A DNA stretch of 64,000 bases from Bordetella sp. 02P26C-1 (lineage in GTDB: Bacteria > Pseudomonadota > Gammaproteobacteria > Burkholderiales > Burkholderiaceae_B), in NCBI RefSeq assembly GCF_009763255.1, contig NZ_WSJB01000008.1:1-64000 (forward strand), in the 5' to 3' direction. The notes beneath the pieces were generated by a model. That model saw only the letters and a program-made list of their open reading frames with translations. It was not told where the DNA came from and searched no databases. The position numbers and the translations under genes are program-made. Below, in pieces: positions 18,031 through 27,627 of the stretch (positions within the stretch are counted from its first letter, which is position 1; every line of letters begins with the position of its first letter).

Positions 18031-20223
18031 ATGCAGAGTCGCGTGACAGGCAGGTTGGGGATTTTTTGGCGGATCACTGTATGGGTGGTGCTGGTTCTTC
18101 TGGGTTGTTATACGAGAGCCGGGCTGGCTGCTGGGGCAAGTTCACCAGGCACTGCGCATGCGTTGCTGGTGGGGGTGTCCGATTATCCCTTTCTAGACCC
18201 AGGCGCCCAGTTGTTGGGGCCGCGCAATGATGTCGCTTTGTGGCGCGATTACCTGACCCGGTCCAGACCCGATGTCTCTCTTACCGTCCTGGCTGATGGC
18301 GTCAAAGATGCCGGGCTGCCTACCAGACAGGCAATCATGCAGGAGCTTGAACGCATTGCCGGCGAGGCCCGCGATGGGGATTTTGTATTCCTGATGTTTG
18401 CCGGTCATGGTGCACAACAGCCTGCGTCCCAGGCATCCATACGAGATGAGCCGGATGGTCTCGATGAGATTTTTTTACCACGCGATGCCAGAGGCTGGGA
18501 TTCAGCACGGGCGGTGGTCGAAAATGCGATCGTGGACACCGAGTTCAAGCAAGCAATCGACAAGATTCGCGCCAAGAAGGCGTTTGTCTGGGCAGTATTT
18601 GACACCTGTCACTCGGCAACCATGACCCGTGCGGTCAGGCCATCAGCCGTGCGATACCGCCAGGTTTCGGCGCAGCAACTCGGTATACCGCCTGACGTGA
18701 TGCAAGCAGCCCGCGCACGATCCGTCGGCTCAGTGGCTGACCGTTCTGGTCAGCGATCCGAGGGCCAGCCACAACCTGAACGCGCCGAACCTGTCGGCGA
18801 TCTGGTGGCCTTTTACGCAGCGCAGAGCCATCAGGAAACGCCTGAATTCGCCCTTCCGCCGGGCGCCCCCGATGCGCGTGAACATGGCGTCTTCAGCTAT
18901 ACATTGCTGCAGGTGCTTGAGCAAGCGCCAAATGCTTCTTATACCGAATTGATCGAACGTGTCATGCAGCGTTTTCAGGCTACTGCCGGGGCGACGGCCG
19001 TGCCAATGATCGAAGGCACAGCGTTATCTGCTCGAGTGTGGGGAGGTCAGCAGAATCAGGCGACAGCGTGGCGCGTCAACCGTAAAGGCGGTCATATGAC
19101 CCTGTCCGCAGGCCTCATGCATGACCAGACGCCGGGTTCGACATTGAAGCTGTATCAAACGCCAGGAGCCCAGGACGAAGACGTGCTGGCGACCGTTGTC
19201 GTCAGTCAGGCCAGAGCGGTTGATGCCGACGTCAAATTGCTGCAAACCGACGGCCACGCGGTCGAGGTCAACCGTTTGCCAGAGATCATGTACGCACGTG
19301 CGTGGCAGACGCAAGTCGACTGGCGGCTCAAAGTGGCCTTGCAGCACGGTGGCAACAGCGGGTGCGAGCCTGCAACTCCCGCGCTTGAATCTGCCTTGAA
19401 CAAACTCCGTCAACAAGACGCTCTGGCTAAAAGAGTGCAGTGGCTGACTTCTGAATCCGCTGGAGTGGATCTATGGCTGTGCTTGCGCGCAGATCGTCTG
19501 GAGCTACTGGATGCAGACGCAACGGTGGATGTTCCTGCACCTGCGATCGCCTTGCAGTCATCAGACGCAGATAAGGTTGCAGATACGATCGCAGATGCCT
19601 TGCTCAAGGCGTCCCGTGTACTCAGTGTGCTCCGAGTGGCTCAAGCAACGGGCATGGGCAAGGCGCTTGATGTCAAAGCCTGGGTACGGCGGCCCCAGCC
19701 CGGCGAGCCTGCTTGCGATGAGCTCACGCAACCTGCGCCGCGGCAGGGCAGCCAAGCCTACGAGCCGGGTTCTCAGATGGAGCTTCACGAGGGCGACTGC
19801 CTGAGCCTCATTGTTCACAATACCAGCACGTCCGCCGTGGATCTGACGATCATGCTGGTGCATTCTGGTTTCGGAATGACTGCGCTCTGGCCTGATTCGC
19901 CGCAGATGTTCAATCCCAGAATCGAGGCCGGTGCGAAGGTGGCAATTGGCGAGTACGAAGCTTTGTCCGACAGCCTTGGGCGCGAAAGACTGCTGGTGCT
20001 CGGCTTGCCCGTAGTACAGCCATCCCAGCCCATCAGTCTGGCGTTTCTGGCACAGGACAACCTTGATACTTCGGTGCGAACGCGAGGCCAGCAAGACCCG
20101 TTTACGGCGCTCATGATGGATGCAGGTTTTGGGAATGTGGCGACTCGCAGTCTCAGACCGGCCCGGCAAGGCGGGCAGCCTATGTCGGCGCAGGTGTTCA
20201 GCTTCCGGGTTCAGCCCAGGTAA
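18031..20223 (+). CDS. Exported caspase-like protease (peptidase C14) with C-terminal DUF4384-like domain
   Basis: A 730-residue protein. ATG 18031 has a GGGGGG stretch just upstream and starts a signal peptide (hydrophobic ITVWVVLVLLGCY, cleavage probably after GLA or LAA near residue 35), so it is exported. The caspase fold begins at HALLVGVSDYPF. The catalytic dyad is H126 in FAGHGAQQP and C193 in FDTCHSATMTR. Between them LDEIFLPRDARGW resembles the substrate-pocket strand. The C-terminal 170 residues (GSQMELHEGDCLSLIVHN, MTALWPDSPQM) resemble DUF4384 domains, which often accompany prokaryotic caspases. It is followed 21 bases later by a second caspase-like gene, so the two are surely co-transcribed. 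Substrate unknown. Confidence 0.87.
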   Translation: MQSRVTGRLGIFWRITVWVVLVLLGCYTRAGLAAGASSPGTAHALLVGVSDYPFLDPGAQLLGPRNDVALWRDYLTRSRPDVSLTVLADGVKDAGLPTRQAIMQELERIAGEARDGDFVFLMFAGHGAQQPASQASIRDEPDGLDEIFLPRDARGWDSARAVVENAIVDTEFKQAIDKIRAKKAFVWAVFDTCHSATMTRAVRPSAVRYRQVSAQQLGIPPDVMQAARARSVGSVADRSGQRSEGQPQPERAEPVGDLVAFYAAQSHQETPEFALPPGAPDAREHGVFSYTLLQVLEQAPNASYTELIERVMQRFQATAGATAVPMIEGTALSARVWGGQQNQATAWRVNRKGGHMTLSAGLMHDQTPGSTLKLYQTPGAQDEDVLATVVVSQARAVDADVKLLQTDGHAVEVNRLPEIMYARAWQTQVDWRLKVALQHGGNSGCEPATPALESALNKLRQQDALAKRVQWLTSESAGVDLWLCLRADRLELLDADATVDVPAPAIALQSSDADKVADTIADALLKASRVLSVLRVAQATGMGKALDVKAWVRRPQPGEPACDELTQPAPRQGSQAYEPGSQMELHEGDCLSLIVHNTSTSAVDLTIMLVHSGFGMTALWPDSPQMFNPRIEAGAKVAIGEYEALSDSLGRERLLVLGLPVVQPSQPISLAFLAQDNLDTSVRTRGQQDPFTALMMDAGFGNVATRSLRPARQGGQPMSAQVFSFRVQPR

Positions 20224-20244
20224 CAGCGGAAAAGGAACTGAGCA

Positions 20245-23200
20245 ATGATGGTCGCCAAGTTGTTCAGCATGGTCTGTATCTTGATGGGCCTATGGGTCAG
20301 TTTGCCAGTCAAGGCAAGCGACATCGTGGTCCAGACAGCTGAGCAGTCAGGAGGGTTAGGCGGTGCAAGTGCGATGGCAGTCGCTGCCGATGCAGTGACT
20401 GTGGCCATTGGTGACGCCAGCGGAAACGTCAGTTTCTGGGACCTGTCGCGACGTCAGCGCCTGGGTCAGATTGCTGCAGTGCGAGGCGAACCCAATGGGG
20501 TGCAGGAACTGCAATGGGTCGCAGGGCGATCCAGCATACTGGTGGTCTCAGCTCAAAAATTCGCAATCTGGAACCGGGTCTCCGGTCAGCCTGTGTTTGA
20601 GCAATCGCGTGCAATCCTCTTCGGTCAAGAAGGGCTGGTAGATCTGGCCGCAAGCAGCAATAGCCACTGGATTGCCATGAGCTCTTGGTCAGAGGCGGCT
20701 TTGCTTGATACCGCGTCTGAACAGGAGAACCGACTCAAGGCGATACCTCGAGGGGCAGGGGCACGGCTTGCACTCGATGATCAGGGTCAGTTCCTTGCTG
20801 TGTTTGGCCACGATGGGTTACGCATGCTGGCACTTCCCAAGCTCGACACCCTGTGGGAGGTGCCCGATACCCCTCCGTTCGAGCCGGGTCAGTTGCGATT
20901 CTCACCCGATCAAAAATCGCTGCTTGTGATGTCTGGCCGCACCCGTTCAGCGCCGTCGTCTTTGTTCTCTGTGCGGTCGGGGAAACGCACGATCCTTCCC
21001 GAGAACATACGGCAGTGGCAGTTTCTCGAGGATGGACGTCTGCTGGGCCTCGATGAAAATGGTTGCTGGCACATATGGTCCGAGGAAAACGGATTAACCC
21101 CGTCTAGCGCAGCCTGTCGCTACGATGCATCGCCAAAGTTTGCGGTGCTCAAAGACGGCGCGGTACTTGCTGCGCGCAGGATCTTTGATGTTGAAACCGG
21201 TGCGGTGATCGGCGAGTTGCCGGTCAATCCGAGGCAGTATGAGCTTGCAGAGATCGATGAAGCCAAGGGAGAGGTGATCATCGCAGTCTCACCGGCCCTA
21301 ACAGACCCTGACCTGATGGCTTGGCGAGACCGTGCGCCCGCCAGACGGTATCTCGGACAAGGCCTGTATCGATGGGATCTCGCAACCGGGCAGCAAACGC
21401 CGCTGCCCTATGACCAGTGGCTGGCATGGATAGGGCAACGCTGGCCATCGTGGTGCGAACCGGCTCACGATCCGTCTGTGAGCTATCGCTGGCTTTCCGA
21501 GGAAGGGGAGTTGTGGCTTGGACTGACCGATAGAATCGTGCGCTGCGCGAACGGCAAAGTGCAGACCGCTGTACAAGGATTAAGTGCGCCTGTGAACTGG
21601 TTGCGCGCAAGAAGCCCTGCGGATAGTTCCGGGTCGAGTGACGCATCAACGCCGGCGCTTTTGTTCACCAGCGACGCTGAAGGTGCCTTGTCCATTTACA
21701 GTCTTCCCGACGGACAGCAACTGCAAAGGCTGCGCGCCAACCCTCAGTCTCATTCTCTAGGAGCGGGTTCCGGCCCCGCCGCCTGGTCAAGCATGTTGCT
21801 CGATGTGACCTTCACGGATGCAGATTCGCTTTGGTTTGTCAGGCGTGACGGCGTGCTCGATGCGACCGGGCAAAGTGTGTTTGAGGGCTGGATAGAGAGT
21901 CATGATCGGTTAGGCAATGATCTGGTGCTGGGGACGGACCAAGGCATTGTTGTCATTGACCTACAGACGCGCAAGGTGCGACAGACGCTAGAGACGAATG
22001 GTGTGGCACCGGTTGCGATCAGGCAGAGAGACAAGCGCATTTATGCAATGATGCCGGACTCAGCGTTGCGTATTTACGATCGCGCCACCGGCGACTGGAT
22101 TGTCAGCGCTTACCGTATCGGAGAGCACGGCAGCGCATTGATCGCACCAGATGGTCTGTACGCGGCGTCACGCACTGCAGTAAGTGCGCTGACGCGCGTG
22201 GATGCAACTGGGCTGCAAGAGTTCTCAGGATTCGATCTGGAGCGCAACCGTCCGGATCAGGTTCTGGCCCGACTCGGGTATGCCTCTGCCGCCTATCTGG
22301 ATGCCATGTCTAAGCTCCATGAGCAGCGGGTGCGTCGCCTGGCGCTGCAGGGTACTGTCAACGTAGAGGGAGAACCCCTCGCCTGGGCCCGGCAGCTTTC
22401 GCTGCAAACACAGAGTCCGGCTTACACACTGTCGATAAAAGTCCCACAGGATGGTCGTCTGCATGTCGCGTTGTCGGGTGTCTCTGTGACGCCACGCGAG
22501 GGCTTGCAGGTCAGCGCTGGAAACGTCGAGGTTCCCGTGACCCTGGTGCCGGGAGACAACCGCGTCACGGTGACCTTGGAGACCTCCACAGCGGTAAGCT
22601 CGTCTCCACTGGCGGCTTTCGTGCATCTATCACAGCCCGATCAGACACCGACGACTTATCTTTTGGGCGTTGGGGTCTCAACCTATCTGCAGTCGCAGTA
22701 CGACCTGCGTTATGCGGCCAAAGATATCCGGGACGTCGCCAACTTCTTCGAGAAAACACTTGGGCATACCCTTAAAACACATCTGTTGATTGACGCTGCG
22801 GCAACTCAGGACAATGTTTTACAAGCAAGCAGGTTTTTAGCGCAGGCTCGCCCGACCGATCGGGTGATTCTATATTTCGCGGGCCATGGTTTGTTGTCCG
22901 CTAGCGGGCAGTATTACTTTGCGCCTACGGATATGGATTTTTCCGATCCCGAACGCAAGGGCTTGAGTTTCGCGCAGATAGAAGGTCTGCTCGATGCGAC
23001 ACCGGCCCGAGCGCGCCTGTTAATGCTCGACAGCTGCCACGCCGGCCAGAATGATGAGGCTAAAGTCGGACTCGAACCGCAGCCGCAAGTCCTGGTGGCG
23101 AGTCAGTCGTCACCGGATCAGGTAAGTGCGCGTGGGCTGCGGCGTGTCAGCACAGTCCCGCCAAGTGCGCCCGATCTTCGCCGACCATTACTGGAAGATG

Positions 23201-24558
23201 TTTTTGTTGATCTGCAGATGGGTAGTGGTGCTCACATCATTGCCGCGGCGGGTGCAGAAGAATTTGCTCTGGAGTCGCCCCAGTGGTCCAACGGCGTGTT
23301 TACGGCAGCCGTCCTGGAAGGGTTGGGGTCGCGTGCCGCTGATACGGATCTGGATCGGCGTATTCATGTGGACGAGTTGCGCCAGTATGTCGCCAACCGC
23401 GTCGCCGAGTTGACGCAAGGACGTCAGTTGCCCACAGCGCGAGCAGTTAATCACGAAATGCCCATCGTTCTTGCTCAGGCCAGTGATCCCAGCCCAGGGG
23501 TCGACGCGATTGCCGATGTACGGGTTCGCGACGGGTTCGGCAGCGCCCTGGCGTACGATCCGACAGGACGTTTTCTCGTGATTGCGGATGGCCAGTCCAT
23601 CATTCGCCTGGATCTTCAGAATGGGCAGCGGCAAGTATTACCCCTTTCCTTGTCGCGGGTCGACTCGGTCGTGATCGGGCCCGAGGCGCGTTACGCCGTC
23701 ACCTCGGGGCTGGTTTCTTCGGACAGGAAGCGCCACTGGATCGACTTTGAGAGGTTTTCTGTCGCCCCGTTTGACGAGATCGGGATTGCATCGACACTAT
23801 CTCGCCCCGAATTGACGGCGGCTTTTACCGGCGACGGGCAATGGTTTGTCATTGAGGGGGGCTTTCCCGAACGCGGACTACTGGTGATTCCGAGCTCGGA
23901 TCCGCGACAGTGGCGCCGCGAGGATATAAAACTTCAGGGATTCGTCGATGCGATTGCAGGTTTGGCGCAATCGCAGGTGCGCCTGGTCGATGAGTATGGA
24001 GAGGTCGTGGAGTTGAACGTTGCCTCCGGACAGATACTAAATCGCTGGAAGCTTTCCACACCGCACGGCGAACAGGCTCAGTTTGACGTCATGGCAAAGG
24101 TGGCTCTGGGGACCAATGGGCGCTACTTCAGCCGGACATATCAAGTCGGGCCTGCTGATTCAAACTCGAAACGCCTGCTGGGTGTATGGGATCTTGAGAA
24201 AAAGGCCTGGCTGTTTGATCGCCCTCTGGGCAAGAATAATGCCTTGATATCGTCGTCACAAGCGAAATCCGGGGAACTCGAGTCTTATCTGAATCCGGCT
24301 TTGCTCGCCATGCAGATCGCCGCAACACCGAGACTTGCCATGCTCGATGGTGCCAGTATTCGCATGGTCGATTTGCAAAACGCCCTTGATATCGACTGGG
24401 CTTATCGGGGTAATGTTCTGACGACGCTGCCTTGGGCGTTTGCGCCAGACGGGGAGCGTCTTGCCGCGCTCGATGGACAGGGGCAGCTCCTGTCCTGGAA
24501 GCTCATGCCAGTATCTGACGTCGGGCAGACGAGGCTGTCAACTCAGCTGCGTCAATAG
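20245..24558 (+). CDS. Exported beta-propeller / caspase-like protease / beta-propeller protein
   Basis: A 1437-residue protein with a signal peptide (MMVAKLFSMVCILMGLWVSL, cleavage likely after VKA near residue 27). Residues about 35-680 have WD40-like repeats (GDASGNVSFWDLSRRQRLG is one blade). The caspase domain starts at YLLGVGVSTYLQSQYDLRYA (about 804); H881 in YFAGHGLL and C931 in LDSCHAGQ form the dyad, 50 residues apart as usual. Residues about 1085-1430 form another propeller-like region ending SWKLMPV. Fusion of propellers on both sides of a caspase suggests a large recognition scaffold controlling proteolysis. The Asp before the Cys and the acidic pocket are kept, so it looks active. 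Translated 21 bases after the first caspase-like gene. Confidence 0.87.
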   Translation: MMVAKLFSMVCILMGLWVSLPVKASDIVVQTAEQSGGLGGASAMAVAADAVTVAIGDASGNVSFWDLSRRQRLGQIAAVRGEPNGVQELQWVAGRSSILVVSAQKFAIWNRVSGQPVFEQSRAILFGQEGLVDLAASSNSHWIAMSSWSEAALLDTASEQENRLKAIPRGAGARLALDDQGQFLAVFGHDGLRMLALPKLDTLWEVPDTPPFEPGQLRFSPDQKSLLVMSGRTRSAPSSLFSVRSGKRTILPENIRQWQFLEDGRLLGLDENGCWHIWSEENGLTPSSAACRYDASPKFAVLKDGAVLAARRIFDVETGAVIGELPVNPRQYELAEIDEAKGEVIIAVSPALTDPDLMAWRDRAPARRYLGQGLYRWDLATGQQTPLPYDQWLAWIGQRWPSWCEPAHDPSVSYRWLSEEGELWLGLTDRIVRCANGKVQTAVQGLSAPVNWLRARSPADSSGSSDASTPALLFTSDAEGALSIYSLPDGQQLQRLRANPQSHSLGAGSGPAAWSSMLLDVTFTDADSLWFVRRDGVLDATGQSVFEGWIESHDRLGNDLVLGTDQGIVVIDLQTRKVRQTLETNGVAPVAIRQRDKRIYAMMPDSALRIYDRATGDWIVSAYRIGEHGSALIAPDGLYAASRTAVSALTRVDATGLQEFSGFDLERNRPDQVLARLGYASAAYLDAMSKLHEQRVRRLALQGTVNVEGEPLAWARQLSLQTQSPAYTLSIKVPQDGRLHVALSGVSVTPREGLQVSAGNVEVPVTLVPGDNRVTVTLETSTAVSSSPLAAFVHLSQPDQTPTTYLLGVGVSTYLQSQYDLRYAAKDIRDVANFFEKTLGHTLKTHLLIDAAATQDNVLQASRFLAQARPTDRVILYFAGHGLLSASGQYYFAPTDMDFSDPERKGLSFAQIEGLLDATPARARLLMLDSCHAGQNDEAKVGLEPQPQVLVASQSSPDQVSARGLRRVSTVPPSAPDLRRPLLEDVFVDLQMGSGAHIIAAAGAEEFALESPQWSNGVFTAAVLEGLGSRAADTDLDRRIHVDELRQYVANRVAELTQGRQLPTARAVNHEMPIVLAQASDPSPGVDAIADVRVRDGFGSALAYDPTGRFLVIADGQSIIRLDLQNGQRQVLPLSLSRVDSVVIGPEARYAVTSGLVSSDRKRHWIDFERFSVAPFDEIGIASTLSRPELTAAFTGDGQWFVIEGGFPERGLLVIPSSDPRQWRREDIKLQGFVDAIAGLAQSQVRLVDEYGEVVELNVASGQILNRWKLSTPHGEQAQFDVMAKVALGTNGRYFSRTYQVGPADSNSKRLLGVWDLEKKAWLFDRPLGKNNALISSSQAKSGELESYLNPALLAMQIAATPRLAMLDGASIRMVDLQNALDIDWAYRGNVLTTLPWAFAPDGERLAALDGQGQLLSWKLMPVSDVGQTRLSTQLRQ

Positions 24559-24572
24559 TGTTACATGAAGAG

Positions 24573-24659
24573 GTGTTGTGGATTTATAGTACGGGCTCTG
24601 TTGCTGTGGCCGGTGTGACACTTTGCTGGCCGGCGAACGCGCAGGGTGTGTACCTTTGA
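24573..24659 (+). CDS. Possible tiny ORF or signal-peptide relic, 28 codons
   Basis: Between the propeller-caspase and hydrolase genes an open frame from GTG 24573 to TGA 24659 encodes a hydrophobic stretch ending SVAVAGVTLCWPANAQGVYL, which looks like the end of a signal peptide with an ANA-Q cleavage site. An overlapping frame from ATG 24565 begins MKRCCGFIVRALLLWPV and then stops, so together they look like one frameshifted signal peptide. It may be a leader peptide or the relic of an earlier gene start. No clear ribosome binding site. Confidence 0.25.
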   Translation: MLWIYSTGSVAVAGVTLCWPANAQGVYL

Positions 24660-24680
24660 GGATGAATTTTAGGGTCAACG

Positions 24681-26474
24681 ATGAGAATCAAACGTTCAAT
24701 CGTGGCAGCGCTGTTGCTGTGTGGTGGTCTGGCGTTGACAAATGCACAGGCTGCGCCGGATCTGTTGCTCGTCGGTGATGTCGAGACTGCGGTCGCTCAG
24801 AAGGATTTTGATCAGGCGATCGCCAGAATAACCAACGCGCTGGCAACCACCCCGCAACAAGACACCGAAGTGCGGCTCGACCTGTTGCAGCGTCTTGCCA
24901 TGGTCTACGAAGTGGCAGAGCGATGGTCAGATGCGGCCCAGACGTGGGAGCAAGGTGCTGCAGTGCTGGCCAGGTGGAAAGGCGAGCGCGTTCCCGAACT
25001 TTCTCAATGGTACGAAGCCGCATCGAAGGCCTATGAACGGGCCGGTTTGACCCGCCAGGCTTTTGAACAAGGGCGTGCCGCATTTGCTGTTGACCAGGCC
25101 AATCTGGGGGCCGCTCATCCTGCGCTCGTGCCCGCACGTCAACGACTGTTGGCCCTGGCAACCGAGATCGGTGACTCTGAAGCTGTCGCGGCCTATCAGC
25201 CTCTGTCGCGGGGACGCGGTCGTCAGGCCAACGTCCCCACCGTACCCGTGCCCGCTATTGACCACATTAACGTCGATTACGGTGAGGTTAATCCCAATAA
25301 TTTCGCGCGAGTGAAAGTGTTTTTTGGGACTGATAGAAATGTGACGGGATCGCGTAAACCCGATTCCTACTTTGGTGGAGAACGGGGCCAGTTCAACTGG
25401 GGGACGGTCGATGTCAGTGTGCCCCGCACGCACAAACCGGGTGCCGTGGAGCGCCCCTCGATAATGTCTTTTGAAGTCCACGAAAGCCCCGAGCGTCACA
25501 TGGTGCTCATGAGCATGACCGTGCTCGACGGTCAAGAGGCATTGCAAGAAATGCGTCGCACGCTCGAGCAGCAAGGCTCCGATCAGGCTTTCGTTTTTGT
25601 GCACGGGTACAACGTATCATTCGCCGACGCAGCCCGACGTACCGCGCAGATTGCATACGATCTGAATTTTCCCGGACTGCCAATACTTTATTCGTGGCCG
25701 TCACGCGCCAGCACACTGGATTACATTGCCGACACGGCCGTCGTGCGACACAGCGGGCGGAACCTGTTGCGTTTTCTTGAGGAGATCGTGCAAAAGTCGG
25801 GCGCCAAACGCATACATCTAGTCGCCCATTCCATGGGCAACCGCGCTTTGACGGATGCCCTGGAGCTGTACGCTGTACGTCATGCCCAGGAATCAAAGCC
25901 CGCCTTTGATCAGATCATTTTCACGGCACCGGATGTGGATGCAGGACTGTTTTCGGAAATGGTGCAAACCATCAGGCCGATTGCTAAGCGCCTGACCCTG
26001 TACGCATCAGATCAGGATCTGGCGCTTTCGGTGTCACGCAAACTGCACGGCAGCCGGCCCAGAGCGGGGCAGGCGGGCGATGATATTCTCGTGATGAACG
26101 CGATCGATACCGTCGATATGACAGCGCTTGGAGATGATGTCCTGGGTCATTCCTATTTTGCGAATGATGCTTCGGCGCTTTCTGATCTTCTGAGTCTGTT
26201 TACAGTGGCTCAAGGTCCCGAGAGTCGTTGTGGTCTGGTACCTCGAGCTTCAAATCGAGGCGAACACTGGCAGTTCGATCCAGCACGCTGCAATGGCTCG
26301 GTTTGGCTCTCGGCGATGTCGCTCTGGCATGCGCGTGGACCACAAGCACTGGATTACGCAAAGCAAATGGCGCTTGATGCACAGGCGAGCAGCGTGACAC
26401 AAGCGCAACAAGAGTGGCAACAGATCACGCAAGCCCTCGAGCAATTGATCGAGTCAGCAGGGCCTCGTCGATAG
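24681..26474 (+). CDS. Exported TPR-like / alpha/beta hydrolase (DUF900 type)
   Basis: A 597-residue protein with a clean signal peptide (MRIKRSIVAALLLCGGLALT, cleavage after AQA near residue 25). Residues about 30-170 are helical repeats of TPR type (DFDQAIARITNAL, RWSDAAQTWEQGAAVL, KAYERAGLTRQAFEQG). The alpha/beta hydrolase domain (about 205-500) shows FVHGYNVSFADAARR (oxyanion region), the nucleophile S384 in VAHSMGNRAL, and H490 in LGHSYF as probable catalytic His. The DUF900 family has esterase/lipase-like enzymes of unknown substrate. The gene is 122 bases after the second caspase-like gene with no terminator seen between, so all three probably form one exported module. An N-terminal scaffold plus hydrolase could be the effector or target of the proteases. 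Confidence 0.85.
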   Translation: MRIKRSIVAALLLCGGLALTNAQAAPDLLLVGDVETAVAQKDFDQAIARITNALATTPQQDTEVRLDLLQRLAMVYEVAERWSDAAQTWEQGAAVLARWKGERVPELSQWYEAASKAYERAGLTRQAFEQGRAAFAVDQANLGAAHPALVPARQRLLALATEIGDSEAVAAYQPLSRGRGRQANVPTVPVPAIDHINVDYGEVNPNNFARVKVFFGTDRNVTGSRKPDSYFGGERGQFNWGTVDVSVPRTHKPGAVERPSIMSFEVHESPERHMVLMSMTVLDGQEALQEMRRTLEQQGSDQAFVFVHGYNVSFADAARRTAQIAYDLNFPGLPILYSWPSRASTLDYIADTAVVRHSGRNLLRFLEEIVQKSGAKRIHLVAHSMGNRALTDALELYAVRHAQESKPAFDQIIFTAPDVDAGLFSEMVQTIRPIAKRLTLYASDQDLALSVSRKLHGSRPRAGQAGDDILVMNAIDTVDMTALGDDVLGHSYFANDASALSDLLSLFTVAQGPESRCGLVPRASNRGEHWQFDPARCNGSVWLSAMSLWHARGPQALDYAKQMALDAQASSVTQAQQEWQQITQALEQLIESAGPRR

Positions 26475-26776
26475 GATTGGGGCTGTCCGTCATGTCAAGC
26501 AATGTCCGGGGCTTTAACTGAACCGATAAGCGGGTGTCTCGAAACTACCGCGAACTCGAGTTGAATCTGCGCATCAAGCCGCGTGAGCGGCTGTTTAGCC
26601 GGGCGCCGGAGCCATTGACGAACGCCCAAGTATGGCCCTGGGCAGCATAACCTGCACACAGCGGTTGGCCATTGCCGCATAGCGTTGCTAATATGCGTGC
26701 CGTTAAAAATGAGGGGTGTTACCGGAGCACGCACGCAGGCTTCGGATTCATTCCTATCCCGTAGTAACGTAGCGGG
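26475..26776 (+). promoter_or_regulatory. Intergenic region with candidate promoter for the APH-like gene
   Basis: No gene seen in these 302 bases. A possible sigma-70 promoter is TTGGCC (26665-26670), 18 bases, TAATAT (26689-26694), about 80 bases before the kinase ATG. No integron attC-like structure was recognised. Confidence 0.35.
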
Positions 26777-27565
26777 ATGATTAACGAGTACATAAATCGC
26801 TGGGGTCTCGTTCCCGATGGCTCGCTTGTCGTGACGAACGGCGGGCACCTTTTGCCAGTTCAATACAACGGGATGCCGGCAATGCTGAAAGTTGCGGCCC
26901 AAGAAGAGGAAAAGTTAGGTGCTGCCTTGATGGGTTGGTGGCGCGGCGAAGGTGCGGCCAGAGTTCTAGCCCATGAAGGAGCGGCACTCCTATTGGAGCG
27001 TGCAGAGGGTGGCGTGGCGCTCGCCGAACTGGTCCGCGATGGACACGACGAAGAAGCATGCCGAATCATCTGCGCGGTGGTGTCCAAACTGCACGCGCCG
27101 AGGCCTGAGGAGCCGCCACAACTCACGGCCCTGTCCGAGTGGTTTCGCGGACTTGAGGCTAGCGCCACGGCACATGGCGGAATCTTTGCTGTCGCCGCAG
27201 CGACCGCACGGGAACTGTTGACTTCACCGCAGGATGTTCGTGCACTTCATGGGGACATACACCACAACAACATCCTCGATTTCGGCCGGCGCGGGTGGCT
27301 AGCCATTGACCCGAAGGGGCTAGTGGGAGAGCGCGGCTTTGACTATGCCAATCTCTTCTGCAATACCGACTTCAAGACTGCAGTCAATCCGGAGCGGTTT
27401 TCCTGCAGAGTGAATGTCGTCGCAGCCGCAGCGGGCCTTGACCATAGGCGACTGCTTCAGTGGATTCTTGCATGGGCTGGTCTTTCCGCCTCGTGGCATC
27501 TTGAGGACGGTTCCATGCCTGATACAGCCTTGGCTGTCGCTCAAATGGCGTTGGCCAAATTCTGA
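26777..27565 (+). CDS. APH(6)/hydroxyurea-type phosphotransferase (streptomycin kinase-like)
   Basis: A 262-residue kinase of the aminoglycoside phosphotransferase fold. The catalytic loop is LHGDIHHNNILDFG (about 155-168, with the catalytic Asp in HGD). The metal-binding Asp is in WLAIDPKGLVGERGFD (about 174-189). This DPKG variant and the overall length match the APH(6)/StrB group, which phosphorylates streptomycin, and the related hydroxyurea phosphotransferase group. It is not identical to any acquired aph allele I recognise and may be a housekeeping or cryptic gene. There is no strong ribosome binding site (AGCGGG sits directly against the ATG). It lies between the caspase module and repeat copy C, so it may belong to the same acquired block. 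Confidence 0.82.
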   Translation: MINEYINRWGLVPDGSLVVTNGGHLLPVQYNGMPAMLKVAAQEEEKLGAALMGWWRGEGAARVLAHEGAALLLERAEGGVALAELVRDGHDEEACRIICAVVSKLHAPRPEEPPQLTALSEWFRGLEASATAHGGIFAVAAATARELLTSPQDVRALHGDIHHNNILDFGRRGWLAIDPKGLVGERGFDYANLFCNTDFKTAVNPERFSCRVNVVAAAAGLDHRRLLQWILAWAGLSASWHLEDGSMPDTALAVAQMALAKF

Positions 27566-27627
27566 CATCGTGCTGCCTCGATGTCTGCTTCTGGTCGATA
27601 ACTGTCTTTCGTTATTGCCTAACCCCT

